NCBI RefSeq assembly: GCF_003815035.1
Contig: NZ_RKRK01000002.1
Coordinates: 711,956 to 775,955 of the forward strand
DNA: 64,000 nt
Reading direction: 5' to 3'
From: Abyssicoccus albus
Lineage (GTDB): Bacteria > Bacillota > Bacilli > Staphylococcales > Abyssicoccaceae
This document shows positions 48,926-59,970 of this stretch, in pieces. Below the pieces are notes generated by a model. That model did no database searches. It saw only the letters and a list, made by a program, of their open reading frames with translations, and had not been told where the DNA came from. Both the position numbers and the translations under genes were made by a program. Every line of letters starts with the position of its first letter. Position 1 is the first letter of the stretch.

Positions 48926-51115
48926 TTAATTCTGATTAATAGTTTCTAATTGATCATTACCATCTTTCACACTTTGTTCATCTTCACCTGTAAATCCTTT
49001 ACTATTCTCAGGTAGCAGATGTTTATTCAATTTGAAATACTCTGTAATCATTTCAGCTTCTATTTCATGTGACGGTAGAAATGTTCTATCTGGCTTCATA
49101 GGTGTATCAGGTACGATTGATGCAAAAGAAATCACTGGATTTTCAGCTGGAGCGTACCCAACATTTGTTAAATTATAAACAAATTGGTCTTCTCCATTTT
49201 TTTTACCAATATATCTTTGTGCTGTACCTGTTTTTCCTGCTGCAGTAACAGGAAGTTTATGTGCGAAATATTCATAACCCGTTCCGTATAATTTATTATA
49301 AACATCCAAAAACCCATTTTGCACTTGCTTAAATTCCTTATTTGAATTATCGATTCGATTTAATATAGTACCTTCTACATTTCTTTTTATTGGTCCTAGT
49401 TCATCATTATTCGTAGCACTTCTAACCTCTTTAACAATATGCGGTCTTAACCGATAACCATCATTTGCAATCGATGAAACATATTGTGTAGCCTGCATTG
49501 GTGTATACGAATAATGCTGCCCGATTGTCGCTTGTAATAGTTGAATCGCTGCAAAGTTTCCTTCCAATTTCGGTTGATATCCTTTAGATTCATTAGGTAA
49601 ATCTATTTGTGTCTCGACACCTAATCCGAATTGATGGAATCCTTTTTGAAAATCTTCACTTGCTTCAGATACATCTAATGGCAAACCCATATTGTAACTA
49701 TAATTTAACCCCATTGCTTTGAGTCCCAATTTATACATATAAATATTCGATGATCTTTGTAATGCTTCTCGATCATCCATTGGGTATTTACTACCTGTAG
49801 GGTTAAAGAATGACGTCATCAACGAAGTACGTCCTTTAAACTTCAATCCTTCATCGACAATTTCTTGTCCAACTTTTAAATCATTATTTTGGTATGCAGT
49901 GAGTACTGTCGCACCTTTTACCGAAGATCCAAGCATATATTGTGTTTGATACGTACCATACGCATAATCTGACACGTTACCATCTTCATCTATTATTTTA
50001 CCAACCATGGCTAATATATCACCATTTCTAGGGTCTTGAACTACAATAAATGCTCTGTCCATAATTGGCTCTTCAGACCACTCTTCATCCATTTTTTGAA
50101 GTTTCTTTAAATGTTTTTCAACTATTTCTTCTAATTTCTTCTGAAACTTAATATCTATTGTTAAAACGAGATCATCTCCACGTTGCCCTGGTTCAATCAC
50201 TTCTGTTGATTTAATCTTCCCAGATTTATCGGTAACATATCTCATTTTTGTCTTTTTACCACTAAGTGTTAACTCATATTGTTCTTCTAGAAAGCTTTTT
50301 CCCACTCTATCATTACGCTCATATCCACGTGCCATATAATAATCCAGTAAATCTTTCGGTAAACCTTCTTCTTTAGATGAAACTTTACCAAAAATTGTCT
50401 TTAACACATCTCCTTGTGGGTATACTCTATCCCAGTCCATTGATGTGGAAACACCAGGAAGCTCATCTAAATTTTGAGAAACAGTTGCATATTCTTCTTC
50501 TGTTACATCTTCACCTTTAACTTCAACTGGAGCAAGTTCACTCGCACCATTGATAATTCGGAAGATAGCAAGTTGTTGTAATTCATCATCAGAAATTGAT
50601 TCTAAATCCTTATTTGTAATCTTCTTCAATAATGCTTGATCATACTCTTGTTGACTTAAACTACCATCTTTGAACAGATCCAGTTCTTTTTGCATTCTCT
50701 CTTCAACTTTGTCTCGGTTACTAATGATCCAAAAATCCTTTTTATCTCTTTCCGTTATGTTATCAATAGGCATTTTAATATAGTTTGTTAGTTTCTTAGA
50801 AATATCTAACAATTCGGATTGGCTTGTAACACGATCTCGAGTGTACATGATACTCTTTTGTGAGCTATTTGTAACAAGTGGGACACCGTTACGATCAAAT
50901 ATTCGTCCACGTGGCACAGAGTTATTAATTTCAACATTTTCAACTGCTGCAATTTGCGCAGCATATGTTTCACCTTTAATGAGTTGTAAATAACCTACTT
51001 TCAATATTAATAGCATAATGAGCGCAGTAATAATTAAAAATATTATATTAATTCGACGGTTTAACGATTGTTTTAGTTTATCTTGAACGGTTTTTCTATC
51101 AAAGCGTTTTTCCAC
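48926..51115 (-). CDS. Class B penicillin-binding protein (transpeptidase)
   Basis: 729 residues. One membrane helix (about 25-45), dimerisation/pedestal domain, then transpeptidase domain with SSVK (SxxK, about residue 400), SSN and KTGTAQ. Peptidoglycan cross-linking at the outer membrane face. It matches S. aureus PBP3 / B. subtilis PbpA by place near sodA. GTG 51115 with AGGTGAG upstream is preferred to a GTG three codons earlier. Confidence 0.93.
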   Translation of the reverse strand: MEKRFDRKTVQDKLKQSLNRRINIIFLIITALIMLLILKVGYLQLIKGETYAAQIAAVENVEINNSVPRGRIFDRNGVPLVTNSSQKSIMYTRDRVTSQSELLDISKKLTNYIKMPIDNITERDKKDFWIISNRDKVEERMQKELDLFKDGSLSQQEYDQALLKKITNKDLESISDDELQQLAIFRIINGASELAPVEVKGEDVTEEEYATVSQNLDELPGVSTSMDWDRVYPQGDVLKTIFGKVSSKEEGLPKDLLDYYMARGYERNDRVGKSFLEEQYELTLSGKKTKMRYVTDKSGKIKSTEVIEPGQRGDDLVLTIDIKFQKKLEEIVEKHLKKLQKMDEEWSEEPIMDRAFIVVQDPRNGDILAMVGKIIDEDGNVSDYAYGTYQTQYMLGSSVKGATVLTAYQNNDLKVGQEIVDEGLKFKGRTSLMTSFFNPTGSKYPMDDREALQRSSNIYMYKLGLKAMGLNYSYNMGLPLDVSEASEDFQKGFHQFGLGVETQIDLPNESKGYQPKLEGNFAAIQLLQATIGQHYSYTPMQATQYVSSIANDGYRLRPHIVKEVRSATNNDELGPIKRNVEGTILNRIDNSNKEFKQVQNGFLDVYNKLYGTGYEYFAHKLPVTAAGKTGTAQRYIGKKNGEDQFVYNLTNVGYAPAENPVISFASIVPDTPMKPDRTFLPSHEIEAEMITEYFKLNKHLLPENSKGFTGEDEQSVKDGNDQLETINQN

Positions 51116-51246
51116 AAAACTCACCTATTATCTTTTAATTCTATTGATTAAGATTTGAATATAATTATTTTATCATAGCGTATTGTCTATGTCATAAATA
51201 ATAATAGATATCCATTGATCCTTTTTCAACAATGTTAAATACGAAC

Positions 51247-51277
51247 AAAAAGGAATCTCTATATAGAGATTCCTTTT
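51247..51277. terminator. Terminator after sodA
   Basis: Perfect palindromic stem AAAAGGAATCTCTATATAG and its complement, with T-run on the minus strand. Confidence 0.88.
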
Positions 51278-51327
51278 CCTAAAAGTAATATCAAGCAATA
51301 TATCTAATTAGAAATAAAAACTACTAA

Positions 51328-51930
51328 TTATTTATCTTGAGAATATAATTCTGAAACTTTATTAAAGTCTACAACATTCCAAAATGATGAAACATACTCA
51401 GGACGTTTGTTTTGGTAATTTAAGTAGTAAGCATGCTCCCAAACATCAAGACCTAAAATTGGTGTTTTACCTTCCATTAAAGGAGAGTCTTGATTCGGCG
51501 TAGAAGTTACTTCTAATTCACCATTATTAACAACTAACCAAGCCCAACCTGAGCCAAAACGTGTTTTAGCCGCTTCTTCAAATTTAGTTTTGAATTCATC
51601 TACAGAACCAAATTTAGCTTCAATCGCTTCTTTTAATTCTCCAGTTAATTCAGAACCACCTGGTGTCATGATAGACCAGAATAATGAATGGTTTGCATGT
51701 CCACCAGCATTATTTGTTACTGCAGTCTTTTTATCAGCTGGAATTGAATCGATGTTTTGTAAAACTTCTTCAACAGATTTATCAGCAAATTCAGTACCTT
51801 CTAAAGCAGCATTTGCTTTATCAACATAACCTTGGTGATGTTTCGTATGATGAATCTCCATCGTTTTAGCATCAATCGTTGGTTCTAATGCGTTATAATC
51901 ATATTGTAATTTCGGTAATTCAAATGCCAT
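51328..51930 (-). CDS. sodA: Superoxide dismutase (Mn/Fe)
   Basis: 200 residues. Metal ligands His27, a His in [13 protein letters not shown], and Asp/His of [10 protein letters not shown]. Dismutates superoxide in the cytosol. Metal preference cannot be told from sequence by eye. AGGAGG-type ribosome site. Confidence 0.97.
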   Translation of the reverse strand: MAFELPKLQYDYNALEPTIDAKTMEIHHTKHHQGYVDKANAALEGTEFADKSVEEVLQNIDSIPADKKTAVTNNAGGHANHSLFWSIMTPGGSELTGELKEAIEAKFGSVDEFKTKFEEAAKTRFGSGWAWLVVNNGELEVTSTPNQDSPLMEGKTPILGLDVWEHAYYLNYQNKRPEYVSSFWNVVDFNKVSELYSQDK

Positions 51931-51982
51931 AATTAATTCCTCCTAATAGTTTGTTCACTTATTATATTAACAAAACGAAGTA

Positions 51983-52011
51983 TTATTAAACATTATTTTG
52001 CTCACGGTCAA
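51983..52011 (-). promoter_or_regulatory. Probable sodA promoter
   Basis: -35 TTGACC (52006-52011), 17 bp, -10 TAATAA (51983-51988). Lies about 50 bp upstream of the sodA ribosome site. Confidence 0.5.
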
Positions 52012-52175
52012 TCTAATTACGTGTGTATACTGTATAATATAATCAATTACAATTAAATTATTAAGCAATATTGATTGTTTTTATTTATGATTTATTAAAC
52101 AAGAATTTCTATTATAACTTTATATTGATTAAATCACTTAATATCAAATCTATTGTAATGAAAAGGAGATTTATT

Positions 52176-52781
52176 GTGACACAAAAACAAAAAGAAGATC
52201 GGCATCAAGGTTTTAGGATAAATAGTCAAAAAAACGTAAACTATAAATCAAAAAATAAAAGTACAATGCACCATTATTCAAAACATCTACTGAATGCTAT
52301 AAACCCTATAGGCTCCCATCAGAAAATCCGCACATTGAAATTTAGATATGTATGGATACATCTTGTCTTAATATCGCTATTGTTTTTATCCCTTGAAATG
52401 GTTAAAGATCCCTTTTTTTATGAAACAATTCATTCTACACAAATGTACCATGACATTTGGCAACTAATGAGCTTTATTTATATATTGTTTTATTTATTTT
52501 TAGTTAATCTATCACTTTTAATTGTTATTATAATTTTAAGTTATCTATGTTTTATATTCATTAAAATATTATCATCTAAACGTATCATTACCTTTGGTAC
52601 ACTGTTTAAGATCGTTGTATTGGTCTTGACACCTATATATATATTGCTATTTGTATATATTTTGATACAAAATAATTTCACCACTTTAAATCACAATTTT
52701 TCAAGGATCTTAGTACTTTTGATCATACTTTACAGTCTATATTTACTCTCGAGAATTATTAAAATTCATATACGCAAATAA
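52176..52781 (+). CDS. Uncharacterised membrane protein with basic N-terminal region
   Basis: 201 residues. I do not recognise it. GTG 52176 with AAAGGAG eight bases upstream. Residues 1-65 are very basic and polar, cytosolic by the positive-inside rule; three or four membrane helices follow (about 70-90, 110-135, 150-175, 180-197). Divergent from sodA, upstream of ispG. Unusually low in GC. No motif seen. Confidence 0.75.
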   Translation: MTQKQKEDRHQGFRINSQKNVNYKSKNKSTMHHYSKHLLNAINPIGSHQKIRTLKFRYVWIHLVLISLLFLSLEMVKDPFFYETIHSTQMYHDIWQLMSFIYILFYLFLVNLSLLIVIIILSYLCFIFIKILSSKRIITFGTLFKIVVLVLTPIYILLFVYILIQNNFTTLNHNFSRILVLLIILYSLYLLSRIIKIHIRK

Positions 52782-52931
52782 AAAATCAATGATTAATTAA
52801 CATATAAAAATAACGTTTGTCATTATTATTTAGATAAATTGTATGAACAAAATATGCGAAATATATGACAACACGACAGCTTATGATATAGTATTAATTA
52901 ATGTATTAATAACTTAAAGGAGTGCCGATAA

Positions 52932-54026
52932 ATGTCTGAAATCATTCATCGTACAAAGACAAGACCTGTTAAGGTTGGAAATTTAACCATTGGTGGCAAC
53001 AACGAGATTGTAATTCAAAGTATGACTACAACAAAAACACATGATGTAGAAGCAACGGTCGCTGAAATCAAAAGATTAGAAGAAGCAGGTTGTCAGATCG
53101 TGCGTGTTGCTTGTCCTAAAGAAGAAGATGCATTAGCTATCAAAGAGATTAAAAAACAAATCAATATACCACTTGTTGTCGATATACACTTCGATTATAA
53201 ATTAGCATTGCTTGCGATTGAAGGCGGTGCTGATAAAATCCGTATTAATCCTGGTAATATTGGCCGTCGTGAAAAGGTCGAAGCAGTTGTTGAAGCTGCT
53301 AAAGCAAAAGGTATTCCAATTAGAATTGGTGTAAATGCTGGTTCTTTAGAAAAACATATCATCAAAAAATATGGTTACCCTACTGCTGATGGTATGGTTG
53401 AAAGTGCATTACATCATATAAAGATTCTTGAGGATTTAGACTTTCATGATATTATCGTTTCTATGAAAGCAAGTGATGTCAATTTAGCACTTGAAGCGTA
53501 TACTAAAGCTGCACAAGCATTCGATTATCCATTGCACTTAGGTATTACAGAAAGTGGTACTTTATTTGCAGGAACTGTTAAATCAGCTGCGGGATTAGGT
53601 GCAATCATTAGTTTAGGTATTGGAAATACATTGCGTATATCTTTATCAGCTGATCCTGTTGAAGAAGTTAAAGTTGCTCGTGAACTGTTGAAGTCTTTCG
53701 GTTTAGCAAGTAATGCCGCAACGTTAATTGCGTGTCCGACGTGTGGCCGTATTGAGATTGATTTAATCAGTATTGCAAATGAAGTTGAGGAATATATTTC
53801 TAAATTGCAAGTTCCTTTAAAAGTTGCTGTATTAGGTTGTGCCGTAAATGGTCCTGGTGAAGCTCGTGAAGCGGATATCGGAATTGCTGGTGCTCGTGGA
53901 GAAGGATTACTCTTCATGAAAGGTAAGACGGTTCGTAAAGTACCAGAAGAAACAATGGTTGACGAATTAAAGAAAGAAATCGATCGACTTGCACTAGAAA
54001 TGGAAGAAGAACGTAAAGCTCAATAA
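52932..54026 (+). CDS. ispG: 4-hydroxy-3-methylbut-2-enyl diphosphate synthase
   Basis: 364 residues; next-to-last MEP step, [4Fe-4S] reductase. Cluster ligands C268, C271 (CPTCGR), C303 and E310 (GCAVNGPGE) are all present. TIM barrel N-terminal starting [23 protein letters not shown] ribosome site. Own promoter likely. Belongs with dxs and ispH in this window. Confidence 0.97.
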   Translation: MSEIIHRTKTRPVKVGNLTIGGNNEIVIQSMTTTKTHDVEATVAEIKRLEEAGCQIVRVACPKEEDALAIKEIKKQINIPLVVDIHFDYKLALLAIEGGADKIRINPGNIGRREKVEAVVEAAKAKGIPIRIGVNAGSLEKHIIKKYGYPTADGMVESALHHIKILEDLDFHDIIVSMKASDVNLALEAYTKAAQAFDYPLHLGITESGTLFAGTVKSAAGLGAIISLGIGNTLRISLSADPVEEVKVARELLKSFGLASNAATLIACPTCGRIEIDLISIANEVEEYISKLQVPLKVAVLGCAVNGPGEAREADIGIAGARGEGLLFMKGKTVRKVPEETMVDELKKEIDRLALEMEEERKAQ

Positions 54027-54052
54027 AAAATATGAATAAAGCTGTATAATAA

Positions 54053-54084
54053 AATTGCAATGCCTCATTTTAGGCATTGCAATT
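54053..54084. terminator. Bidirectional terminator between ispG and zur
   Basis: Perfect 13-bp stem AATTGCAATGCCT and its complement, loop of six; it contains the last codons of zur. Confidence 0.88.
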
Positions 54085-54480
54085 TTTACATTTACCAAAC
54101 AATTCAATTTTATGTGAATCAATTTCAACATCAGGCAATTCTTTTTGCCATTCATCCATTGGGCAGAAATGTATCACTTTTGTTTTACCACATTCAGTAC
54201 ATATGAAGTGATGGTGATGATGGTCACTACATGAAATGCGATATTTCATTTCACCATTAAATTCTGTTTGTTCGATAATATTTAAATCATGAAATAGGTA
54301 TAAGTTTCTATAAATTGTATCAAAGCTAATCCCTGGATACTTTTTATCTAAATGCAACTGTAAGTCTTTCGCACTAATATATTTATCATGGGCGTTGAAA
54401 AAAGAAATAATGTCTTTTCTTTTATCCGTATATTTGTATCCTTCATCTTTCAATAATTTAATTGCTGCTTCTACTTGCAC
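54070..54480 (-). CDS. zur: Zinc uptake regulator Zur (Fur family)
   Basis: 136 residues, Fur fold: winged helix with [19 protein letters not shown] cluster (about 87-91), CxxC pairs in CTECGK and CKNCNA. Close to the staphylococcal zur of the mreAB operon. Start overlaps the end of mreB. Likely represses its own operon through the box at 58678-58700. Confidence 0.93.
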   Translation of the reverse strand: MQVEAAIKLLKDEGYKYTDKRKDIISFFNAHDKYISAKDLQLHLDKKYPGISFDTIYRNLYLFHDLNIIEQTEFNGEMKYRISCSDHHHHHFICTECGKTKVIHFCPMDEWQKELPDVEIDSHKIELFGKCKNCNA

Positions 54481-55315
54481 GTGTTACACCTCGTTTCTGA
54501 ATCATATTCCATAGGAATGTAAATAGAAGCATTAATATAAGTGTTAATACAATTGTACCTCCTGGAGAAATATCGAGATAAAATGCCGTGAACATTCCAA
54601 TCATAACTCCTATTTCACCCACAATTATACTGACAATCATTAATTGCTTAAATCCTTTCGTTACTCTTAACCCTATCGCGACTGGTATCGTAATAAGGGC
54701 TGACACAAGTAATGTCCCAACAATTCTCATGCTCGCTACTATAACAATAGCAACGACAAGCATAAACAATGTGTGTATCCATTGAGGGATATTGACCACT
54801 CTACTATATTCATGATCAAAACTTAACAAGAATAGCTCCTTAAAAAATAAAGTTATGAATATAATCACAATCAATAAAACGATGATAATAAATATCATAT
54901 CAGACCATGTCACCGCACTGATTGAACCAAATAAATAGCCAAATAAGTCTTGGTTAAAGCCATCAGCTAATGAGATAAATACAACACTTAAGCCAATCCC
55001 TAATGACATAATAATTGGTATCGCTAAATCTTCAAATGCTTTATACAATGTTCTTAATTTCTCAATGAGTAGTGCTCCAATAACACAAAATACAATCCCC
55101 ATATTGATTGGAGTTAAAATAGATATCGATGTTATTGAAGTTAAATACATACCAAATGCAATACCACCAAGAGATATATGACTTAATGCATCAGCAATTA
55201 ATGATAGGCGACGTACGACGATAAATGTTCCAATCAACGGTGCAATAAAACCGACGATTAATCCTGATATTAAGGCATAACGGATAAAGGAATATTCAAA
55301 GGCTGCTTCAATCAT
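54458..55315 (-). CDS. mreB: Zinc/manganese-type ABC transporter permease
   Basis: 285 residues, eight to nine membrane helices, ZnuB/ABC-3 family, with [13 protein letters not shown] overlaps the mreA stop (ATGA); a GTG three codons earlier lacks room. Zinc is inferred from zur linkage. Confidence 0.92.
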   Translation of the reverse strand: MIEAAFEYSFIRYALISGLIVGFIAPLIGTFIVVRRLSLIADALSHISLGGIAFGMYLTSITSISILTPINMGIVFCVIGALLIEKLRTLYKAFEDLAIPIIMSLGIGLSVVFISLADGFNQDLFGYLFGSISAVTWSDMIFIIIVLLIVIIFITLFFKELFLLSFDHEYSRVVNIPQWIHTLFMLVVAIVIVASMRIVGTLLVSALITIPVAIGLRVTKGFKQLMIVSIIVGEIGVMIGMFTAFYLDISPGGTIVLTLILMLLFTFLWNMIQKRGVTRASRSSN

Positions 55316-56106
55316 TTGCAACACTCCCTTTCATGGTCATGATCGACAAATTTGACTGGATGACCATAAATCTTACTCAAGTCAACTTCATTAAGCTGTT
55401 TGAATTCATCATTTGTCCCATGGAAATGAAGATGTTTGTTAATACAAGCCACTTTATCAGCTTGTTCTGCCACAATTCCAATATCATGACTAACTAATAG
55501 TATCGTTAATTGACTTCGTTTTAAACGATTCAAAATATCATAGAAATGAGCAATTTGAGAAGCATCTATCCCTACCGTCGGTTCATCAAGGACTAATACT
55601 TTAGGGTCAGCAACAAGTGTCCTTGCGATGAATACACGTTGTTGCTGACCTCCTGAAAGTTCGTTAATATTGCGATCTTCGAAGCCTTCTAAATTCACTT
55701 CTTTTAATATATCTTTAACAAGTTGTTTATCCTTTTTATTAAATCTCTGATAAATTTTTTTACTTTTAGTCAAACCACTTAAAACGACTTCTTCAACAGT
55801 CGCTGGAAATCCATGATTGAATGCATTAGACTTCTGAGATACGTAACCAATTTTTTCCCAATGTTTAAAGTGATTGACTTTCTTACCATCGATTAAAATT
55901 TCACCATGTTGCACTTCAAGAAGTCCTAAAATTAATTTCAATAATGTTGATTTTCCAGAACCGTTAGGACCAACAATGGCCATAAATTCACCTTGAAAAA
56001 TTTTTAAGTTAATATGCTCTAGTGCTTTTTTATTTTCATATTGATAACTGACGTCATTCATTTCAAAAATAGGTTTTTGATATTTTTTGTTGTCATTCAC
56101 CATCAT
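55312..56106 (-). CDS. mreA: Zinc-type ABC transporter ATP-binding protein
   Basis: 264 residues. Walker [29 protein letters not shown]-terminal His-rich end (HDHERECCK) may bind metal. Operon with mreB and zur; five bases after nfo. No binding-protein gene is in the cluster. Confidence 0.93.
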   Translation of the reverse strand: MMVNDNKKYQKPIFEMNDVSYQYENKKALEHINLKIFQGEFMAIVGPNGSGKSTLLKLILGLLEVQHGEILIDGKKVNHFKHWEKIGYVSQKSNAFNHGFPATVEEVVLSGLTKSKKIYQRFNKKDKQLVKDILKEVNLEGFEDRNINELSGGQQQRVFIARTLVADPKVLVLDEPTVGIDASQIAHFYDILNRLKRSQLTILLVSHDIGIVAEQADKVACINKHLHFHGTNDEFKQLNEVDLSKIYGHPVKFVDHDHERECCK

Positions 56107-56111
56107 ATCAC

Positions 56112-57002
56112 CTATTCAGATAATAAAGTATTTTGCAATTCTGGGTTAAATTGTCCTGCACGTAACATTTCAATTTCTAATTTATATGGTGGCTTTTTAC
56201 TTTTCTTATCAACACCAACAAATGGTGTCTCAAGTATTTTTGGAATATCTTTAAACTGATCATGATGGACTATATAATTCAACGCATCAAAGCCAATTTC
56301 TCCAAACCCAATATTTTCATGTCTGTCTTTTTGCGCGCCACAAACATTTTTTGAATCATTCACATGTACAACTTTAATACGTTCTACTCCAATAATTCGA
56401 TCAAATTCTTCTAAAACACCATCAAAATCATTAACAATATCATACCCTGCATCGTGTGTATGACATGTATCAAAACATACAGACAATCGTTCGTTATGTG
56501 TTACGCCATCGATAATTTGAGCGAGTTCCTCAAATGTTCGACCACATTCACTGCCTTTTCCAGCCATCGTTTCTAGAGCAATCTGAACGTCATGATCATT
56601 TGTTAGAACTTCATTTAATCCTTCTATAATCTTTTGAATCCCAGCGTCACTTCCTGCACCAACATGTGCTCCTGGATGCAATACAATTTGTTTAGCACCA
56701 AGAGCTTCAGTGCGGATGATTTCGTTTTGTAAAAACTCTACACCAAGTTCGAATGTTGCCGGCTTTGTTGTATTCGCGATATTGATAATGTACGGTGCGT
56801 GAACGACTAAATTTGAAATATTATTCGCTTTCATATGTTCTTGACCCGCTTCAATATTCAATTCCTCGATCGGTTTACGTCGCGTATTTTGTGGAGCTCC
56901 TGTATAAATCATCATTGTTGTCGCACCATAACTTGCCGCATCAACACTTGATTGTAATAACATTTTCTTACCACTCATTGAAACATGTGATCCTAATAGC
57001 AT
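56112..57002 (-). CDS. nfo: Endonuclease IV (AP endonuclease)
   Basis: 296 residues; cuts abasic sites. Metal motifs [31 protein letters not shown]. Zinc enzyme, consistent with sitting in a zinc-controlled operon. AAAGGAG ribosome site. Confidence 0.95.
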   Translation of the reverse strand: MLLGSHVSMSGKKMLLQSSVDAASYGATTMMIYTGAPQNTRRKPIEELNIEAGQEHMKANNISNLVVHAPYIINIANTTKPATFELGVEFLQNEIIRTEALGAKQIVLHPGAHVGAGSDAGIQKIIEGLNEVLTNDHDVQIALETMAGKGSECGRTFEELAQIIDGVTHNERLSVCFDTCHTHDAGYDIVNDFDGVLEEFDRIIGVERIKVVHVNDSKNVCGAQKDRHENIGFGEIGFDALNYIVHHDQFKDIPKILETPFVGVDKKSKKPPYKLEIEMLRAGQFNPELQNTLLSE

Positions 57003-57079
57003 TGATTGATCTCCTTTTATTATGTGATTTAATGAATTATTCAGCTTTACTTTTCCTATTAATTACAAATATAACGATA

Positions 57080-58399
57080 TTATTTCTTTCTCTTTTGAAC
57101 TTTTCCATATCGTTTCATTTCTTGCTTCTTCAAATCATCCAGTTTACGTTTGAATTTCTTTTTATATCCTGGTTTAACTTTTTTCGATGATTTGACTTTA
57201 TGTTTTAAGTTTTTATCAATAGTCATTTGATTCTTTGCACGGTTTTTACGCTCAGTTCTCGGTTTGATTGGCTTGATTTCACCTTTCATAATGTCAACGT
57301 GATTAAATTTAATCCCTCGCTCTTCGATTAAATCAATCGCGCGTTCATCATCTGGTGTATACATCGTAATGGCAACACCCTTATAATCCCCGCGTCCAGT
57401 TCTTCCCACGCGATGAACGAAAAACTCTAAATCATTCGGTATATCAATGTTTATGACATGTGACACACCGTCAAAGTCTAATCCTCGACTTGCCAAATCA
57501 CTCGCTACGACATAGACATAGTCTAAGTTTTTAATTTTTGTAATCTGTTGCTTACGCTCTCTTGGGCTTAAACCACCGTGGATAATTCCTACATTCACTC
57601 CAGCATTTAATAAATATTGATAATATTCATCACATGCTTCACGAGAATTAGCAAATAAAATTGCTAAATATGGATTAATTGTCTTTGTAATTTCAATCAA
57701 CTTATCTTCTTTTGACATCGATCGTGTTGGAATTAACAAATGTTCGATGTTTTTACTCGTTTTTGACTGAGGCTCAATCTCCACAAATTCTGGATTAGAA
57801 ATATATTTATTCAAAAATGGATGTAAACCCTTTGGAATTGTCGCACTGAATACTAATAATTGCGCATCTTTTTTAACGTGACTAACAAGTTGGTCAACAT
57901 CTTCCATAAATCCGAGATCAATCATTAAATCTGCTTCATCCAGTACGATTGTATTGGCAACATTTATATTTAACTTACCTTCACGATTTAACTCTTTAAT
58001 TCTTGTAGGCGTACCAATAACAATATTCGGAATTTTTTTATTCGCATCTTTAAAGAAGTCTGTACCGCCGATGTAAATACCTGCTGTTACGTCTTTATCA
58101 AATCGGATTAAGTGATTCGTCATATCAAAAACTTGTCGAGCAAGTTCACGTGTAGGCGTTAAAATAATTGCTTCGACATCTGTAGAAAGAGCGTCAACTT
58201 TTTCGATAATCGGTAATAGATAACTATGAGATTTACCTGTCCCTGTTTGAGATTGAGCAACTAAATTTTTATTTGCTAATACTTTTGGAATGACACGTTG
58301 TTGAATTTCTGTTGGCTTTTTGAAGTTTAAATCTGTAATGGCATTAAGTAATGATTCATTAAGCCCTAAGTGCTCAAATGAATGTTTTTCGTTTGTCAT
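57080..58399 (-). CDS. cshB: DEAD-box RNA helicase CshB
   Basis: 439 residues. Q motif TEIQQR, motif I AQSQTGTGKS, DEAD, SAT, HRVGRTGRGDYKG; then a lysine-rich tail (about 370-439) for RNA binding. Start ATG 58399 with GAGGTG; GTG nine bases earlier overlaps it. Long leader upstream. Gene order cshB-nfo-mreA-mreB-zur is one direction with small gaps. Confidence 0.95.
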   Translation of the reverse strand: MTNEKHSFEHLGLNESLLNAITDLNFKKPTEIQQRVIPKVLANKNLVAQSQTGTGKSHSYLLPIIEKVDALSTDVEAIILTPTRELARQVFDMTNHLIRFDKDVTAGIYIGGTDFFKDANKKIPNIVIGTPTRIKELNREGKLNINVANTIVLDEADLMIDLGFMEDVDQLVSHVKKDAQLLVFSATIPKGLHPFLNKYISNPEFVEIEPQSKTSKNIEHLLIPTRSMSKEDKLIEITKTINPYLAILFANSREACDEYYQYLLNAGVNVGIIHGGLSPRERKQQITKIKNLDYVYVVASDLASRGLDFDGVSHVINIDIPNDLEFFVHRVGRTGRGDYKGVAITMYTPDDERAIDLIEERGIKFNHVDIMKGEIKPIKPRTERKNRAKNQMTIDKNLKHKVKSSKKVKPGYKKKFKRKLDDLKKQEMKRYGKVQKRKK

Positions 58400-58652
58400 A
58401 ATATTCACCTCTTTTATTTTTCATTCTATCTATCATTTAAAATACATAATCCGATTCGCTTAATTTTTTACTCTGTTGAACATTCCGTTAAATCAGGTAT
58501 TAAACTGTTGGTTCAACGATATTTTTACAATCAGTTTAAACTCACAAATGTCAAAAAGATCATTGACAACCCATGAGGTAAAAATAGCGATTATTAAATA
58601 CAATTCGTAAATCCATTGAGTTAATACAATTAAACACTATTATAATACTTTT

Positions 58653-58700
58653 ATTATAACGTGAATGATAGTATTTATAAATCGTAATCATTATATTTTA
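58653..58700 (-). promoter_or_regulatory. Zur box and cshB promoter candidate
   Basis: 58678-58700 reads TAAATCGTAATCATTATATTTTA, written here in parts as TAAATCGTAAT, C, ATTATATTTTA. Nineteen of 22 defined bases match the Gram-positive Zur consensus. On the minus strand it overlaps a -35 TTTATA, 17 bp from -10 TATAAT (58653-58658). Position fits repression of cshB-nfo-mreAB-zur. Confidence 0.72.
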
Positions 58701-58802
58701 ATACATCTAGTATAATCAATCAATCACAATTCAATCGATTTCTATTCAGTCATCTTATATTAATCTTAATCATAGAGAATAGAACATAAGCATTACACAT
58801 TT

Positions 58803-58831
58803 TTGTGTTCATTGTTAGAATGATATATAAT
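58803..58831 (+). promoter_or_regulatory. ispH promoter
   Basis: -35 TTGTGT (58803-58808), 17 bp, -10 TATAAT (58826-58831), 31 bp before the ATG with AGGAGG between. Confidence 0.6.
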
Positions 58832-58861
58832 TATACCACAAATGATTTGTAGGAGGATTAT

Positions 58862-59827
58862 ATGGATATTATAAAAATAACTCCCCGTGGATATTGTTAT
58901 GGCGTGGTCGATGCAATGGTGATTGCTCGTAATGCATCACTCGACAAATCACTTCCAAGACCAATTTATATACTTGGAATGATTGTGCATAATAAGCATG
59001 TTACGGATGCGTTCGAAGAAGATGGTATTTATACATTAGACGGTCCAAATAGATTAGAAATCTTAGAACAAATTGAGGAAGGCACTGTTATTTTCACAGC
59101 ACATGGTGTTTCACCAGAGGTGAAAAAACGTGCTAAAGAAAAAGGACTAACTTGCATCGATGCAACATGTCCAGATGTTGAAGTCACACACGAACTGATT
59201 CGTAATAAAAAAGCAAAAGGCTATCATGTTATTTACATTGGTAAAAAAGGACACCCAGAACCAGAAGGCGCCGTAGGTGTCGCACCGGATATCGTCCATT
59301 TAGTAGAGAATCTTGAAGATGTCGAACAATTACCAAAAGAATTAGTGAATGAAAAACTTATCGTTACGAATCAAACAACAATGAGTCAATGGGATGTATC
59401 TCACTTAATGGATCGATTGAAAGAGCGTTATCCTCATATTGAAGTGCATAAAGAAATATGCCTAGCAACGCAGGTACGACAAGAAGCAGTTGCAGAACAA
59501 GCACAACAAGCCGAATTATTAATCGTCGTTGGTGACCCTAAGAGTAATAACTCTAACCGTCTAGCACAAGTGTCTAAAGAAATTGCACATACGAATGCAT
59601 ATCGAATTGCAGACATTAGCGAACTTGATACAACTTGGTTTGAAGGCATTGAATCAGTTGCCATTACAGCCGGAGCCTCAACACCAACACCGATCGTTAA
59701 GGAAGTGATCGATTATATTAAGAAGTATGATGAAGAGAACAAACAACCCATTGGACCTAGCCAAGTTCCGATGAATAAAATACTACCTAAAATTAAAAAT
59801 CCTAAGCCTGTTAAGATCATGGATTAG
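58862..59827 (+). CDS. ispH: 4-hydroxy-3-methylbut-2-enyl diphosphate reductase
   Basis: 321 residues; last MEP step, forms IPP and DMAPP. Cluster cysteines C12, C103 and C200, substrate histidines H43, H81 and H131 and the TNQTTMSQ motif are intact. AGGAGG five bases before ATG. Followed by insertion-sequence debris. S. aureus, using mevalonate, lacks it. Confidence 0.96.
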   Translation: MDIIKITPRGYCYGVVDAMVIARNASLDKSLPRPIYILGMIVHNKHVTDAFEEDGIYTLDGPNRLEILEQIEEGTVIFTAHGVSPEVKKRAKEKGLTCIDATCPDVEVTHELIRNKKAKGYHVIYIGKKGHPEPEGAVGVAPDIVHLVENLEDVEQLPKELVNEKLIVTNQTTMSQWDVSHLMDRLKERYPHIEVHKEICLATQVRQEAVAEQAQQAELLIVVGDPKSNNSNRLAQVSKEIAHTNAYRIADISELDTTWFEGIESVAITAGASTPTPIVKEVIDYIKKYDEENKQPIGPSQVPMNKILPKIKNPKPVKIMD

Positions 59828-59970
59828 GTATGGTGAGGTTTGAGGTTATTGACTTAAACTGAATTTAACCGAATCATATTATATATAAAATAATTTTGAA
59901 AATATAAATAGTTTTAAGAAAGTATAATTTAAATAAGAATATTATCAAAAACCCGTTTAACTCTATCTAA

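Larger units (their letters stand above)
58409..58861. other. Intergenic region cshB to ispH
   Basis: Holds the ispH promoter (58803-58831), the Zur box, a cshB promoter candidate and roughly 240 bases of cshB leader containing inverted repeats (GTTGAAC 58475-58481 with GTTCAAC 58511-58517). No coding frame of note. Confidence 0.7.
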
